DNA of 64,000 nt, taken from Ixodes scapularis. Taxonomy: Eukaryota; Arthropoda; Arachnida; Ixodida; Ixodidae. The DNA lies in the NCBI RefSeq assembly GCF_016920785.2, contig NW_024609837.1, positions 49,044,745-49,108,744 of the forward strand, given 5' to 3'. Each line of letters starts with the position of its first letter. The first letter of the stretch is position 1. A program made the position numbers and the translations under genes. Positions 10,257-20,535 of the stretch are shown piece by piece. Below the pieces are notes generated by a model. That model saw only the letters and a list, made by a program, of their open reading frames with translations, did not search any database and was not told the origin of the DNA.

Positions 10257-13200
10257 TCACAGTCGGTGTATAAGGCCGATATCAGTAAGAAACTTAAATA
10301 AGCAAACATGAGAAATAAGTGGTTCATCACCTAGCAGCAGGGCTAGGTGTAGTGGGACATGTTCTCTATATAGTTGTGAGAAGTGTTTCTGACGGTATTG
10401 ATCATAAGTGCGACATTCAATTAAAATGTGTAAAACGCTTAAGGTTATGTTACAGTATTCACATACTGGAGCATCCTCCCCACTCAAAAGGTGCCCATGT
10501 GTGAGACGTGTATGACCAATTCGTAACCGACACAGGATTACTTCGTAGAAGCGCTCCCGATGCCGGGCACTCTCCCATTCACTTATGTAAGGTTTTACTG
10601 CATGTAATTTGTTGTACATTTCAGTATTCCACTGAAGTTGCCACTTTAACCGAATGCACCGTTTTAGAGACGTGTGATAGTCTTTATAAGGTATTTCACG
10701 CAAGTCTATTTGTTTCTTGCTAGCAGAACGTGCTGCAGAATCAGCCGCTTCATTTCCCGGGATGCCAACATGGCTAGGCACCCAGCATAAAGTTATGCGA
10801 ATGTTGCTGTTTGCGGCTAGAATAATCTTACTCTGCAATTCAGAAACAAGTGGGTTTGTGACCCGTTCCAGCGATAAAACTGCTTTTAAAGAACTCAAAG
10901 AGTCAGTGAATACTACTGAGCGAGGAAACCTTTTCTTGGTTATGTAGTCGACCGCCAATAGCAGGCCATAGAGCTCTGCCGTGAATATGGTGGCGTTTGA
11001 GTTTATTCTCCTTACTCGCTTAACGGATGGTCCAATCATAGCGCATCCCACAGTGGAGTCGTCTTTTGTCCCGTCCGTATAGAAACTTGTATACTCTTGA
11101 TATTTACATTGAAGTTCAAAAAATTCCTGCTTCATGACTTCCTTTGGAACATCTTTTTTACTATGTTTCGTTAGTGTGAAGTCGCAGTGAATGTTGCTGT
11201 AGTCCCATGGGGCAATATGTGGAGGGTATTGGACTACTGGGGCCTTCGCATCCATCCCAATAGACTCTGCTGAACTACAATTCCTAATTGAAAAAGGAGG
11301 AACTATGGAGGGCTTGTTTTGAAATGTTCTCTGGAACCGAATGTTTTCTATGTTATCTCGGGCAGGATGCTCAGGGACCGAGCGGACCCTAATGGAGTAC
11401 ATGAAACCTAGTGTGAACCTTCTATACTCCAAGGATGGTTCATTAGCTTCTACGTACAGACTAGGTACTGGGGAGGTGCGGAACGCACCAGTAGCTAAAC
11501 GCAACCCCTGATGGTGAATGGGGTCCAACATCTTCAAAGCCGATGCCCGGGCAGAACCATACACTATGCAACCATAGTCAAGCAGGGAACGAACGACAGA
11601 GCGATAGATGCGTAATAGACATAGTCGGTCTGAGCCCCATGCCACATGCGATAAAACCTTAAGAACGTTGAGAGATTTCAGACATTTCAGTTTAACACTC
11701 TTAATATGTGGAATAAACGTGAGTTTTGAATCAAATATGAGACCCAGAAACTTGTGTTCACTTTTTACGGAAATTGGAGTACCATACATATTTAAAGATG
11801 GATCATGGCAAATTCCACGCCGACGAGAAAAACAAACACAGGCTGTTTTTTCGGGCGAAAATCTAAAACCATTTGTATCAGCCCATTTGATCAAGTTATT
11901 AACCGTAAGTTGTACCCGACGTTCACAAATCGACAAGTTACAGGACGAGACGGAGATCTGCAGGTCATCAACATACATAGAATATTGTACTGAAGGTGGT
12001 ATTACACGGGTAATTGAATTTAACTTAACTATAAAAAGAGTGACGCTGAGCACACCTCCCTGGGGGACTCCATTTTCCTGTATGAACTCTCTTGAAAGTG
12101 TTGTGCCCAGCTTCACGCGAAAAGTACGGTGCTCCAAGTAACTTTGGATGGCAGCTAACATGCGACCTCGAACACCGAAACTGAACAAGTCTTGCAGTAT
12201 GCCAAAACGCCAAAGTGTGTCATAAGCCTTCTCTAAATCAAAGAAAACAGAAAGGCATTGTTGCCTGTTCACAAATGCCTCCCGCACAGCAGTCTCAAAA
12301 CGAACTAGATGATCAATTGTGGACCGGGCTGAACGGAAACCGCACTGGTACTTATCAAGTAGGTTGTTTCTCTCCAAGTAAAATATAAGTCTCTTATTAA
12401 TCATTCGCTCCATAGTCTTTGAAATATAGCTAGTTAAAGCTATGGGCCTAAAGCTAGATGAACATGAGGGATCCTTGCCTGGCTTTAGCACTGGTACGAT
12501 GATAGCAACCTTCCAAGAGGATGGAAAGTGACTCTCGAGCCAAACTCTATTAAAAAGGTACAAAATAAGTTCCAGGGTGGACGGGTGGAGATGTTCGAGC
12601 ATTTTATAATGAATCCCATCGGGTCCAGGTGCAGACTGCTTGGATGAAAGAGCCGACTGAAGTTCGTGTAGTGTGAATGGAGCATTATATGGTTCTCTCA
12701 TAGCACCAAAGGTGGTCACGGTCTTTTTTTCAGCGTGCAACTTGTGTCGCTGGAAATTTCGAGTATAATGCTCGGAACTCGATACAAATTCGAAGTGTTC
12801 CCCTAGGATGTCTGCCTGCTCTTTCAGACTCGCAGGGCATATTCCATTTCGACTTAAAAGTGGGACAGAAAATGCCCGGTAAGAACCGTCAATTTTATGC
12901 ACTCGGTCCCAAATTTCTTTCAGGGATGCACTGCTATTAATAGAGGAAGCATATCCTCTAAAGCTTTGCCGCTTAGCGTGCCTTCGGATGTACCTTGCCT
13001 GTGCCCTCATTCTTTTGAAATTAATAAGGTTGTTCGGTGTAGGATATCGCCTAAAAATTCCCCACGCTTTGTTTTGTTTCTTTTTAGCCTCTCGGCAGTC
13101 TTCATTCCACCACGGCTTTGGCCTTTTAGGAAGATGGGTGGACGTCATCGGTATGGCAATCATTGCAGCTTCCAGGATGTGCTTTGTGAGATGGTTTGTC

Positions 13201-13979
13201 GCTTCGTCAATAGAGAGTTGATGTAGAGATGTAACAGCTAAAAGAGATGATTGCTTAAAACGTGCCCAGTCAGCTTTTTCAAACTTCCACCCAGGTGAAC
13301 GCGATGAAAGAGTGACGTGAGAATGGTTAAACTCTAAAATTAGTGGGAAATGGTCACTTCCATATGGATTTTGGATGACCTTCCATGAAAGCAATGGTAA
13401 TATTAAAGGGTGACAAATGGATAAGTCTATAGAAGTAAAAGTATGAGTGGTAGAACTAAAATAGGTAGCTTCATTCGTGTTAAGTAGGCACAATCCCGAG
13501 GAAAGAAGGAAGCGTTCAATGAGAGCCCCTCTGGGATCTCGTCTGCCACTCCCCCACAGAGGATTGTGTGCATTAAAGTCTCCCAAAAGTAAAAAAGGTG
13601 GTGGAAGCTGACTAACAAGGTCTTCAAGCTCTTCAATCTTTAGCTGATAACTGGGAGGTATATATAAAGAACAAACTGTAATTATACGATCTAACAAAAT
13701 GCGGGCTGCCACAGCCTCCAGCGGAGTCTGCAGAGTCACTTCGCTACATGGAGTTGAGCGTTGCACTACAACTGCAACACCTCCAGATGAATGAAGTGCT
13801 TGTATCCGGTCCTTGCGAAATACCTGAAAGTACTTTAATATATTAGTGTGACTGGCTTTTAGATGTGTTTCCTGCAAGCAAAATGCAATGGGGGCATGAT
13901 CGTCTAGCAGCTGGCTCACATCGTCATAATTCGGAAGGAGGCCTCTACAGTTCCATTGAAGAAAAAGAGACATTGGCAT
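10257..13979 (-). CDS. LINE A ORF2: endonuclease-RT-RNase H polyprotein
   Basis: A 1,240-residue uninterrupted frame starting at ATG 13979 (a second ATG at 13973 matches the plus-copy start). It should nick target DNA, prime on it and copy the element RNA. Residues about 1-230 form the endonuclease (LQWNCRG, LQETHL, LLLGDFNAHN, SIDLSICH, GSDHF). About 440-760 form the RT (APGPDGIHYKML, RPIALTS, FFDLEKAYD, ENGVPQGGVLS, MYVDDLQ). The RNase H lies at about 950-1080 (YTDGTKDDS, TAELYGLL, FTDSLSSL, WVPSHVGIPGNEAAD), with all four acidic positions present. A Cys/His cluster (CEYCNITLSVLHILIEC) follows. The box is YVDD, whereas many LINEs have YADD or FADD. Confidence 0.95.
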   Translation of the reverse strand: MPMSLFLQWNCRGLLPNYDDVSQLLDDHAPIAFCLQETHLKASHTNILKYFQVFRKDRIQALHSSGGVAVVVQRSTPCSEVTLQTPLEAVAARILLDRIITVCSLYIPPSYQLKIEELEDLVSQLPPPFLLLGDFNAHNPLWGSGRRDPRGALIERFLLSSGLCLLNTNEATYFSSTTHTFTSIDLSICHPLILPLLSWKVIQNPYGSDHFPLILEFNHSHVTLSSRSPGWKFEKADWARFKQSSLLAVTSLHQLSIDEATNHLTKHILEAAMIAIPMTSTHLPKRPKPWWNEDCREAKKKQNKAWGIFRRYPTPNNLINFKRMRAQARYIRRHAKRQSFRGYASSINSSASLKEIWDRVHKIDGSYRAFSVPLLSRNGICPASLKEQADILGEHFEFVSSSEHYTRNFQRHKLHAEKKTVTTFGAMREPYNAPFTLHELQSALSSKQSAPGPDGIHYKMLEHLHPSTLELILYLFNRVWLESHFPSSWKVAIIVPVLKPGKDPSCSSSFRPIALTSYISKTMERMINKRLIFYLERNNLLDKYQCGFRSARSTIDHLVRFETAVREAFVNRQQCLSVFFDLEKAYDTLWRFGILQDLFSFGVRGRMLAAIQSYLEHRTFRVKLGTTLSREFIQENGVPQGGVLSVTLFIVKLNSITRVIPPSVQYSMYVDDLQISVSSCNLSICERRVQLTVNNLIKWADTNGFRFSPEKTACVCFSRRRGICHDPSLNMYGTPISVKSEHKFLGLIFDSKLTFIPHIKSVKLKCLKSLNVLKVLSHVAWGSDRLCLLRIYRSVVRSLLDYGCIVYGSARASALKMLDPIHHQGLRLATGAFRTSPVPSLYVEANEPSLEYRRFTLGFMYSIRVRSVPEHPARDNIENIRFQRTFQNKPSIVPPFSIRNCSSAESIGMDAKAPVVQYPPHIAPWDYSNIHCDFTLTKHSKKDVPKEVMKQEFFELQCKYQEYTSFYTDGTKDDSTVGCAMIGPSVKRVRRINSNATIFTAELYGLLLAVDYITKKRFPRSVVFTDSLSSLKAVLSLERVTNPLVSELQSKIILAANSNIRITLCWVPSHVGIPGNEAADSAARSASKKQIDLREIPYKDYHTSLKRCIRLKWQLQWNTEMYNKLHAVKPYISEWESARHRERFYEVILCRLRIGHTRLTHGHLLSGEDAPVCEYCNITLSVLHILIECRTYDQYRQKHFSQLYREHVPLHLALLLGDEPLISHVCLFKFLTDIGLIHRL

Positions 13980-14043
13980 TCTAAAAGGAAGTCAGATCGA
14001 TATATATATATATATACATACCAGAGAAGACTAAGACACAAAT

Positions 14044-15351
14044 TTACGGGGCTTTTGGTGCCTCAACACGGCGGATTGTTTTTTTCTTGGCAGTGTCCTT
14101 CGGTCGTCCTACAACCTCAGAGGAGACCAGAGGAAGAGACTCTGTTTCGGGAAGAGACTGGTCGTCTTCAGAGAGCGGTAGGCTCTCGTCCATTTTTTCG
14201 TCCGGCGAGAGCGTTGGGCCCTTGGGCGGTGGAGGTTGTTCTGTCCGCCTGGGCTTTTGGTTGCTGCAGGAAGCACGAGGAGGGAGCCCTCGACCCCTGC
14301 CAGAAGGACCAGCTAGGGCCGCTGATGGCGCCCCTGATACCTGGGACGGGGTGGTACCCTCCTTGGAGGGTACAGCACCCTTAGAGCATGAAGGTGACTG
14401 AGTGTGCGTCACCTTCAAAAGTTCGGAAGGGGACCCCTGTGGAGAGGACAGGTCTTCCAGGGAAGTCTGTGTCTCCACAGATGCCGTAGACAGTGGGGGT
14501 CCCCTCAACACTGCCTGGGCATAAGAACCCCTTGCCTGAAAGGCAAGCTGTTCTTTGGTTGCTTGGTAGCTCAGGTTATGTTTCACTTTGAAAGTCAAGA
14601 CGTCTTTTTCCTCTTTCCATTTTGGGCAAGAGCGAAAGAAAGCAGGGTGAGCTCCGCTACAGTTTACACATTTCGGTTCATTTTCACAGATGTCCGCTAC
14701 ATGGTCAGTACCACCGCACTTTCCACACGTTTCTCGGCCACGACAGTTTCGGGAACCATGCCCAAAACGTTGGCAACGGAAACACCGCTGAGGATTTGGA
14801 ATGAAAGGGCGGACTCTGCAGCTCAAATATCCTGCCTTCACGGTGGATGGAAGGGCATGGAGCTCAAATGTGAGTATCAGATGGCGGGTTGGTTTTTCTT
14901 GTCCGTCACGTTTTAAGGTGATTCGTCGAACAGCAACGACAGCACTCTTGCGAAGACCTTCGAGGATCTCGTCTTCACTGCATTCGAGAAGGTCATCTTC
15001 TGAGATGACACCACGAACAGTATTCAGGGTACGGTGGGGGGTGACAGTAACCGGGTAGTCTCCCAGGCTTGTCATCTTCAAGAGTGCTGTGCTCTGTGGC
15101 TTGTTTTCTACCGCAACAAGGAGGTCTCCAGCAAGCTTCTTTGCCTTATAAGATTTTCCAACCACTTGTTCTAGATGCTTTGCAATCACAAAGGGAGAAA
15201 CTTTTGACAAATGCACAGTGTCACTTGCGGAGTGTACTACAAGAAATCGAGGATATTTTTCAGGTTCATTAGCTTTTTCAAAAGTAAGGGGAGCGGGGCG
15301 AACCCTTTTCGGGGGTCGCTCTGCTCGGGGTTGAGAAGAGAGGGGCGCCAT
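14044..15351 (-). CDS. LINE A ORF1: gag-like zinc-knuckle protein
   Basis: A 435-residue protein if the ATG at 15351 (MAPLSSQP) is used; the open frame runs 18 codons further upstream without an ATG. A basic Pro-rich N-terminus is followed by an RRM-like or novel region. Then come three consecutive CCHC knuckles (CFRCQRFGHGSRNC, CGKCGGTDHVADIC, CVNCSGAHPAFFRSC) and a Ser/Pro-rich tail. The likely role is packaging of LINE RNA in a ribonucleoprotein. It ends 64 bp before ORF2; how ORF2 is translated is not evident. Confidence 0.92.
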   Translation of the reverse strand: MAPLSSQPRAERPPKRVRPAPLTFEKANEPEKYPRFLVVHSASDTVHLSKVSPFVIAKHLEQVVGKSYKAKKLAGDLLVAVENKPQSTALLKMTSLGDYPVTVTPHRTLNTVRGVISEDDLLECSEDEILEGLRKSAVVAVRRITLKRDGQEKPTRHLILTFELHALPSTVKAGYLSCRVRPFIPNPQRCFRCQRFGHGSRNCRGRETCGKCGGTDHVADICENEPKCVNCSGAHPAFFRSCPKWKEEKDVLTFKVKHNLSYQATKEQLAFQARGSYAQAVLRGPPLSTASVETQTSLEDLSSPQGSPSELLKVTHTQSPSCSKGAVPSKEGTTPSQVSGAPSAALAGPSGRGRGLPPRASCSNQKPRRTEQPPPPKGPTLSPDEKMDESLPLSEDDQSLPETESLPLVSSEVVGRPKDTAKKKTIRRVEAPKAP

Positions 15352-15892
15352 AAAAAGGCAAAGGGTTTTCGGAATCTGTGGCGCGCCGCCCACCACGGAG
15401 CCCAACGAGGGAATAGGTAATACCCCATAACAAATATGGCTTTGCTGGAAGCATTACTCTATTAGCGCTACCCAGAAACTATAACCAAGTGTGGATCTGG
15501 ACGAGAGTATCTGTCACCACCCAAGGTTAGCCCTTGCCGCCAAAGAAGTTGAAAAGGAAAGAAGAGAAATGAGAAGAGTGAAAAGAAGGAGGAGACAAGG
15601 GTGAAAGAAGGGAGGGGATAGTAGGAGTGGCGACTAGACTGAATCATCCTGGCCGGGCCTTACCAGGACTCCCGTCTATGAGAAGCGGGGGCCGAAGTGG
15701 TGTATTGCCTCGCCCGGGGGGCCCCGAAGGGTCCAAACCTACCCCGGGCTCGGCTCAACCACCAGGATGCCCTTTTCCCCAGACACGGGTAAGCCACGCA
15801 CAGTCAGACGTGGGCGGGCGAACCCGCATGGCTCGGGGTCCGTGGAGACGCCACTCTCCAAACACCTGCTTTCACAGGTGCCCCCTGCGGGG

Positions 15893-15907
15893 ACTAGCGC
15901 CTTTTTG
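15893..15907. repeat. TSD of LINE A minus copy, 5' side
   Basis: ACTAGCGCCTTTTTG, exact partner of 10056-10070, directly beyond the CCCCGCAGGGGG start of the element (read on the minus strand). Confidence 0.95.
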
Positions 15908-16920
15908 TTCGACGTGATGGGTGGGAATGCGAGAGTGCCAGTCGCTGCGATCGTTTATCTATATAAACGTTGGTTGTTGCAACGTGGAACTTACATTTGC
16001 AATGAATTCTACTTAAGCAACTCGGCAGTCAGAGATATCTACAGACGGCGTAAGTTTCCGAAATCAGCTGACTACAAAACAGAATACACTTGAGGAAATT
16101 GATGGCACTGTACGCGCAAGAGCTTGCTTCGTTTTAAGCATAGTATTTTGAGTGAACCACTGAAAGGATACGGCTTAAATCTAGTTCTTTGGAACATCTA
16201 GCAATACGTTTCGTAAGACGTTTTATTTCCCTGGTGAGGGCATTGAGAACCGAGTGCTTTCTCAAAACAAAATATGACGGGGCAAGACAGCTGCCGTTCA
16301 AATATGACTTTGCGTTAGTCTCGGGCAACGTCTCCATGTTTAGCCTTCCCGGACGCTGAGTGAATGCGTTACAGGTTTGTGCTGTGGGAGCTTTGTTGAA
16401 AAATGTTCCCCCTTTCACCCATACACAAATGATGCTAGATCTCGCGGCCTCTGTGGTTCTCCTGGGCCTTTCATTACACACTGGTAAGTTTCAGCGTCTG
16501 TACGGCTACAAAACGACTCAAATTTTGCATATAAAATAGGGGCCGTCGATTCCTCCCTTCGTGAAATATCCGACGCTTACAATTCAAGCTCGCGTTTGAG
16601 TTTGTGGCCCACGGGACGCGATTTCGAGCAGAAAACCAACTTTTTCTTTCAGTTCCGCTGTGCGAATGCCTTATCGTAGCAGACGAACTCTAGTCGTCTG
16701 CTCTCGCTCCTCGCCTGGGCGAGGCATGACGGGATTGTCGGCGCTAGAGGGCTTAAAGACAACGTACAGCGAGCAGCGTGAACGCTCGCCTCACCGCGCT
16801 GTCTCGTGCTCTCGTGCACCGCCTAGGGAACGCGGGGGATTTTTCTTCAAATGTTGCGAAGTTGAGCGCGCGCAGGGAGGAGGAAACTTTGCGGCGTTCT
16901 TTTGGTCACTCCCCTCGCTA
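15908..16920. other. No gene recognised
   Basis: Flank between the LINE A minus copy and the split LINE B. A minus-strand ORF at 16134-16481 has a short Leu/Arg/Lys heptad-like segment but no family match that I can support. Confidence 0.4.
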
Positions 16921-17256
16921 CGTCAAAAAGCGAAGAATGTTTTGCTCCACGAGTTTAGCTACCCTGGTCTTTAGACAGCCTATTCCACTTTGCAATGGTT
17001 TTAACAAAAAAGAATTTGCATACATGTTCGTCCTGGCGTGGTACTCTCGGATTTTCAAAGCATGATCAGTCCGCGCCTAGAAACATAATGTGGGTGTTTT
17101 AAATATACTTCTCTGTTAATGCCAGTTTTATTATTATATATGAGAAATAAAAACTTCAGTCTCAACTTTTCTCGTCGAGAAGAAAGCAGTTCCCAATTCA
17201 ATTCGCTTTTCATTTTAGTGCAGCTCTCCCTCCGCCCATAACGACCCAGTACAAAC
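16921..17256 (-). pseudogene. LINE B, C-terminal segment downstream of the hAT insertion
   Basis: On the minus strand, from the target duplication onward, the sequence reads as the C-terminus of a CR1/L2-like ORF2. Recognisable pieces are GRYGRRESCTKMK, NWELLSSRREKLRLKFL, then after a frame change RTDHALKIREYHARTNMY and TIAKWNRLSK. The R.DH.LKI..Y..RT and TI..WN.L motifs are standard near the end of such ORFs. It continues exactly from the RAARFV reading at 30071 once the insertion and one TSD copy are removed. At least two frameshifts make it a pseudogene. Confidence 0.85.
17249..17256. repeat. 8-bp TSD of the giant hAT element, left
   Basis: GTACAAAC here equals 30063-30070. On the coding strand it is GTTTGTAC, matching the hAT preference nTnnnnAn. 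Outside it both sides are LINE B coding sequence, so the empty site can be inferred from the ORF itself. Confidence 0.93.
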
Positions 17257-17411
17257 TAGTGCATGAAAATATCCGTCAAACCGGTTATCCGGTTAAACCG
17301 GAGGAGAGCGAATCCGGTTACGAAAGCCGGTTATTCGGTTAACCGGATATTCGAATTAGAATATCCGGTTTGGCAAACCGGTTGTTCGGTTAATCGGTTA
17401 TTCGGTTTTAT
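17257..17411. repeat. hAT left terminus and subterminal motif cluster
   Basis: After TAGTGC the region repeats AACCGGTTATCCGGTTA, CCGGTTA, TTCGGTTAACCGG, ATATTCGAAT and GGTTATTCGG in both orientations, about a dozen CCGG/TTCGG words in 150 bp. The right end has the same vocabulary. In Ac-like hAT elements, clustered subterminal hexamers bind the transposase; I infer that role here. Confidence 0.75.
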
Positions 17412-17521
17412 TTCATGTATCCTGATGACCAATACTTGAAAGAGCATTTCGCGCCCTGTATTTTTGGTAAATGAAAACTCAGCAGATCGATTTTTTTAAT
17501 GCGATAACATTTTTCAGCTCC

Positions 17522-17522
<1 letters not shown>

Positions 17523-17554
<32 letters not shown>
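17523..17554. repeat. Poly(C) tract, about 32 C
   Basis: A homopolymer between the terminal motif cluster and the first array units. Its length is likely variable and sequencing-sensitive. Confidence 0.9.
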
Positions 17555-17555
<1 letters not shown>

Positions 17556-17595
17556 ATATCGTGAAGCTTTCTGGCCGACCTTTCCGGCCTCCTAA

Positions 17596-20535
17596 TTCGC
17601 AGTTTCCCCGTTAAATTTAGGGGGAAAATTGTAGTCCCATGCACCAATTCAGTTTCCCCGCTAGAATTAGCGGAAAATTTGAAGCCGCGTGATTTATATA
17701 TTAATCCAGTTTCCCCACCAAATTTAGCGGCAAATTTTATTTCACGTGACCTGACGTCGGAGGACCAACGAACCAATTCGATTTCCCCGCTAAATCTAGC
17801 GGAAAACTGACATCACATGACCTAAGTACTAATTCAGTTTCCCCGCTAAATTTGGCGGGGAATTTGATGCAACGTGACTTGACGTCACGAAACCTACACA
17901 CCAATTCAGTTTCCCCGCTAAATCTAGCGGAAAAACTGACGTCACATGACCTAAGTACTAATTCAGTTTCCCCGCTAAATTTGGCGGGAAATTCGATGCA
18001 ACGTGACTTGACGTCACGAAACCTACACACCAATTCAGTTTCCCCGCTAAATCTAGCGGAAAAACTGACGTCACATGAACTAAGCACTAATTCATTTTCC
18101 CCACTAAATTTAGCGGGAAATTTGATGCAACGGGACCTGACGCCACGGGACCTACACACCAATTCAGTTTCCCCTCTAAATCTAGCGGAAAAATTGACGT
18201 CACATGACCTAACTACTAATTCAGTTTCCCCGCTAAATTTGGCGGGAAATTCGATGCAACGTGACTTGACGTCACGAAACCTACACACCAATTCTGTTTC
18301 CCCGCTAAATCTAGCGGAAAAACTGACGTCACATGACCTAAGCACTAATTCAGTTTCCCCACTAAATTTAGCGGGAAATTTGTTGCAACGTGACCTGACG
18401 TAACGGGACCTACAAACCAATTCAGTTTCCCCGCTAAATCTAGTGGAAAAACTGACGTCATATGACCTAAGTACTAATTCAGTTTCCCCGCTAAATTTAG
18501 CGGGAAATTTGATGCAACGTGACCTGACGTCACGGGACCTACACACCAATTCAGTTTCTCCGCTAAATCTAGCGGAAAAACTGACGTCACATGACCTAAG
18601 TACTAATTCAGTTTTCCCGCTAAATTTGGCGGGAAATTTAATGCAACGTGACTTGACGTCACGGGACCTACAAAACAATTCAGTTTCCCCGCTAAATCTA
18701 GCGGAAAAACTGACGTCACATGACCTAAGCACTAATTCAGTTTCCCCGCTAAATTTAGCGGGAAATTTGATGCAACGTGACTTGACGTCACGGGACCTAC
18801 ACACCAATTCAGTTTCCCCGCTAAATCTAGCGGAAAAACTGACGTCACATGACCTGAGTACTAATTCAGTTTCCCCGCTAAATTTGGCGGGAAATTTGAT
18901 GCAACGTTACTTGACGTCACGGGACCTACAAACCAATTCAGTTTCCCCGTTAAATCTAGCGGAAAAACTGACGTCACATGACCTAAGTACTAATTTAGTT
19001 TCCCCGCTAAATTTAGCGGGAAATTTGATGCAACGTGACTTGACGTCACGGGACCTACAAACCAATTCAGTTTCCCCGCTAAATCTAGCGGAAAAACTGA
19101 CGTCACATGACCTTAGTACTAATTCAGTTTCCCCGCTAAATTTAGCGGGAAATTTGATGCAGCGTGACCTGACGTCACGGGACCTACACACCAATTAAGT
19201 TTCCCCACTAAATCTAGCAGAAAAATTGACGTCACATGACCCAAGCACTAATTCAGTTTCCCCGCTAAATTTGGTGGGAAATCTGATGCAGCGTGACTTG
19301 ACGTCATGGGACCTACACACCAATTCAGTTTCTCCGCTAAATCTAGCGGAAAAACTGACGTCGCATGACCTAAGTACTAATTCAGTTTCCCCGCTAAATT
19401 TAGCGGGAAATTTGATGCAACGTGACCTGACGTCACGGGACCTACACACCAATTCAGTTTCCGCGCTAAATCTAGCGGAAAAACTGACGTCACATGACCT
19501 AAGTACTAATTCAGTTTCCCCGCTAAATTTAGCGGGAAATTTGATGCAACGTGACCTGACGTCACGGGACCTACAAACCAATTCAGTTTCCCCGCTAAAT
19601 CTAGCGGAAAAATTGACGTCACATGACTTAAGTACTAATTCAGTTTCCCCGCTAAATTTAGTGGGAAATTTGATGCAACGTGACATGACGTCACGGGACC
19701 TACACACCAATTCAGTTTCCCCGCTAAATCTAGCGGAAAAACTGACGTCACATTACCTAAGTACTAATTCAGTTTCCCCGCTAAATTTGGCGGGAAATTC
19801 GATGCAATGTGATTTGACGTCACGAAACCTACACACCAATTCAGTTTCCCCGCTAAATCTAGCGGAAAACCTGACGTCACATGACCTAAGCACTAATTTA
19901 GTTTCCCCACTAAATTTAGCGGGAAATTTGATGCAACGGGACCTGACGCCACGGGACCTACACACCAATTCAGTTTCCCCGCTAAATCTAACGGAAAAAT
20001 TGACGTCACATGACCTAAGCACTAATTCACTTTCCCCGCTAAATTTGGCGGGAAATTCGATGCAACGTGACTTGATGTCACGAAACCTACACACCAATTC
20101 AGTTTCCCCGATAAATCTAGCGGAAAAACTGACGTCACATGACCTAAGCACTAATTCAGTTTCCCCACTAAATTTAGCGGGAAATTTGATGCAACGTGAC
20201 CTGACGTCACGGGACCTACAAACCAATTCAGTTTCCCCGCTAAATCTAGCGGAAAAATTTACGTCACATGACCTAAGTACTAATTCAGTTTCCCCGCTAA
20301 ATTTAGTGGGAAATTTTATGCAACGTGACCTGACGTCACGGGACCTACAAGCCAATTCAGTTTCGCCGCTAAATCTAGCGGGAAAATTGACGTCACATGA
20401 CCTAAGTACTAATTCAGTTTCCCCGCTAAATTTGGTGGGAAATCTGATGCAACGTGACCTGACGTCACGGGACCTACATACCAATTCAGTTTCCCCGATT
20501 AATTTAGTAGAAAAATTGACATCACGTGATCCCAC
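17596..20535. repeat. Left satellite array, 129-bp units
   Basis: CCTACACACCAATTCAG recurs at 17893, 18022, 18151 and 18280, giving a constant 129-bp period over about 22 units. Each unit is a dimer of two related halves of about 64 bp. One half holds the 16-bp palindrome CCGCTAAATTTAGCGG and the other CCGCTAAATCTAGCGG. Each half is followed by a TGACGTCA palindrome. Units at the edges (17596-17770, 20470-20535) are the most diverged. Because 129 = 3 x 43, any unit free of stops gives ORFs of hundreds of codons on both strands; these are not genes. Confidence 0.93.

Larger units (their letters stand above)
10071..15892 (-). mobile_element. LINE family A, intact full-length copy
   Basis: A 5,822-bp element on the minus strand, bounded by an exact 15-bp TSD. 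Reading 5' to 3' on the minus strand: 5' UTR 15892-15352, ORF1, a 64-bp gap with a (TA)n run, ORF2, a 186-bp 3' UTR, then a (CAAT)n terminal repeat. Both ORFs are open, unlike the plus copy. Open frames, a perfect TSD and full length indicate a fairly recent insertion that may be retrotransposition competent. Expression cannot be judged from sequence. Confidence 0.95.

Noticed and set aside
16134..16481. Minus-strand ORF with a coiled-coil-like segment
   Set aside because: Short heptad resemblance only; no accompanying transposase or host motif.
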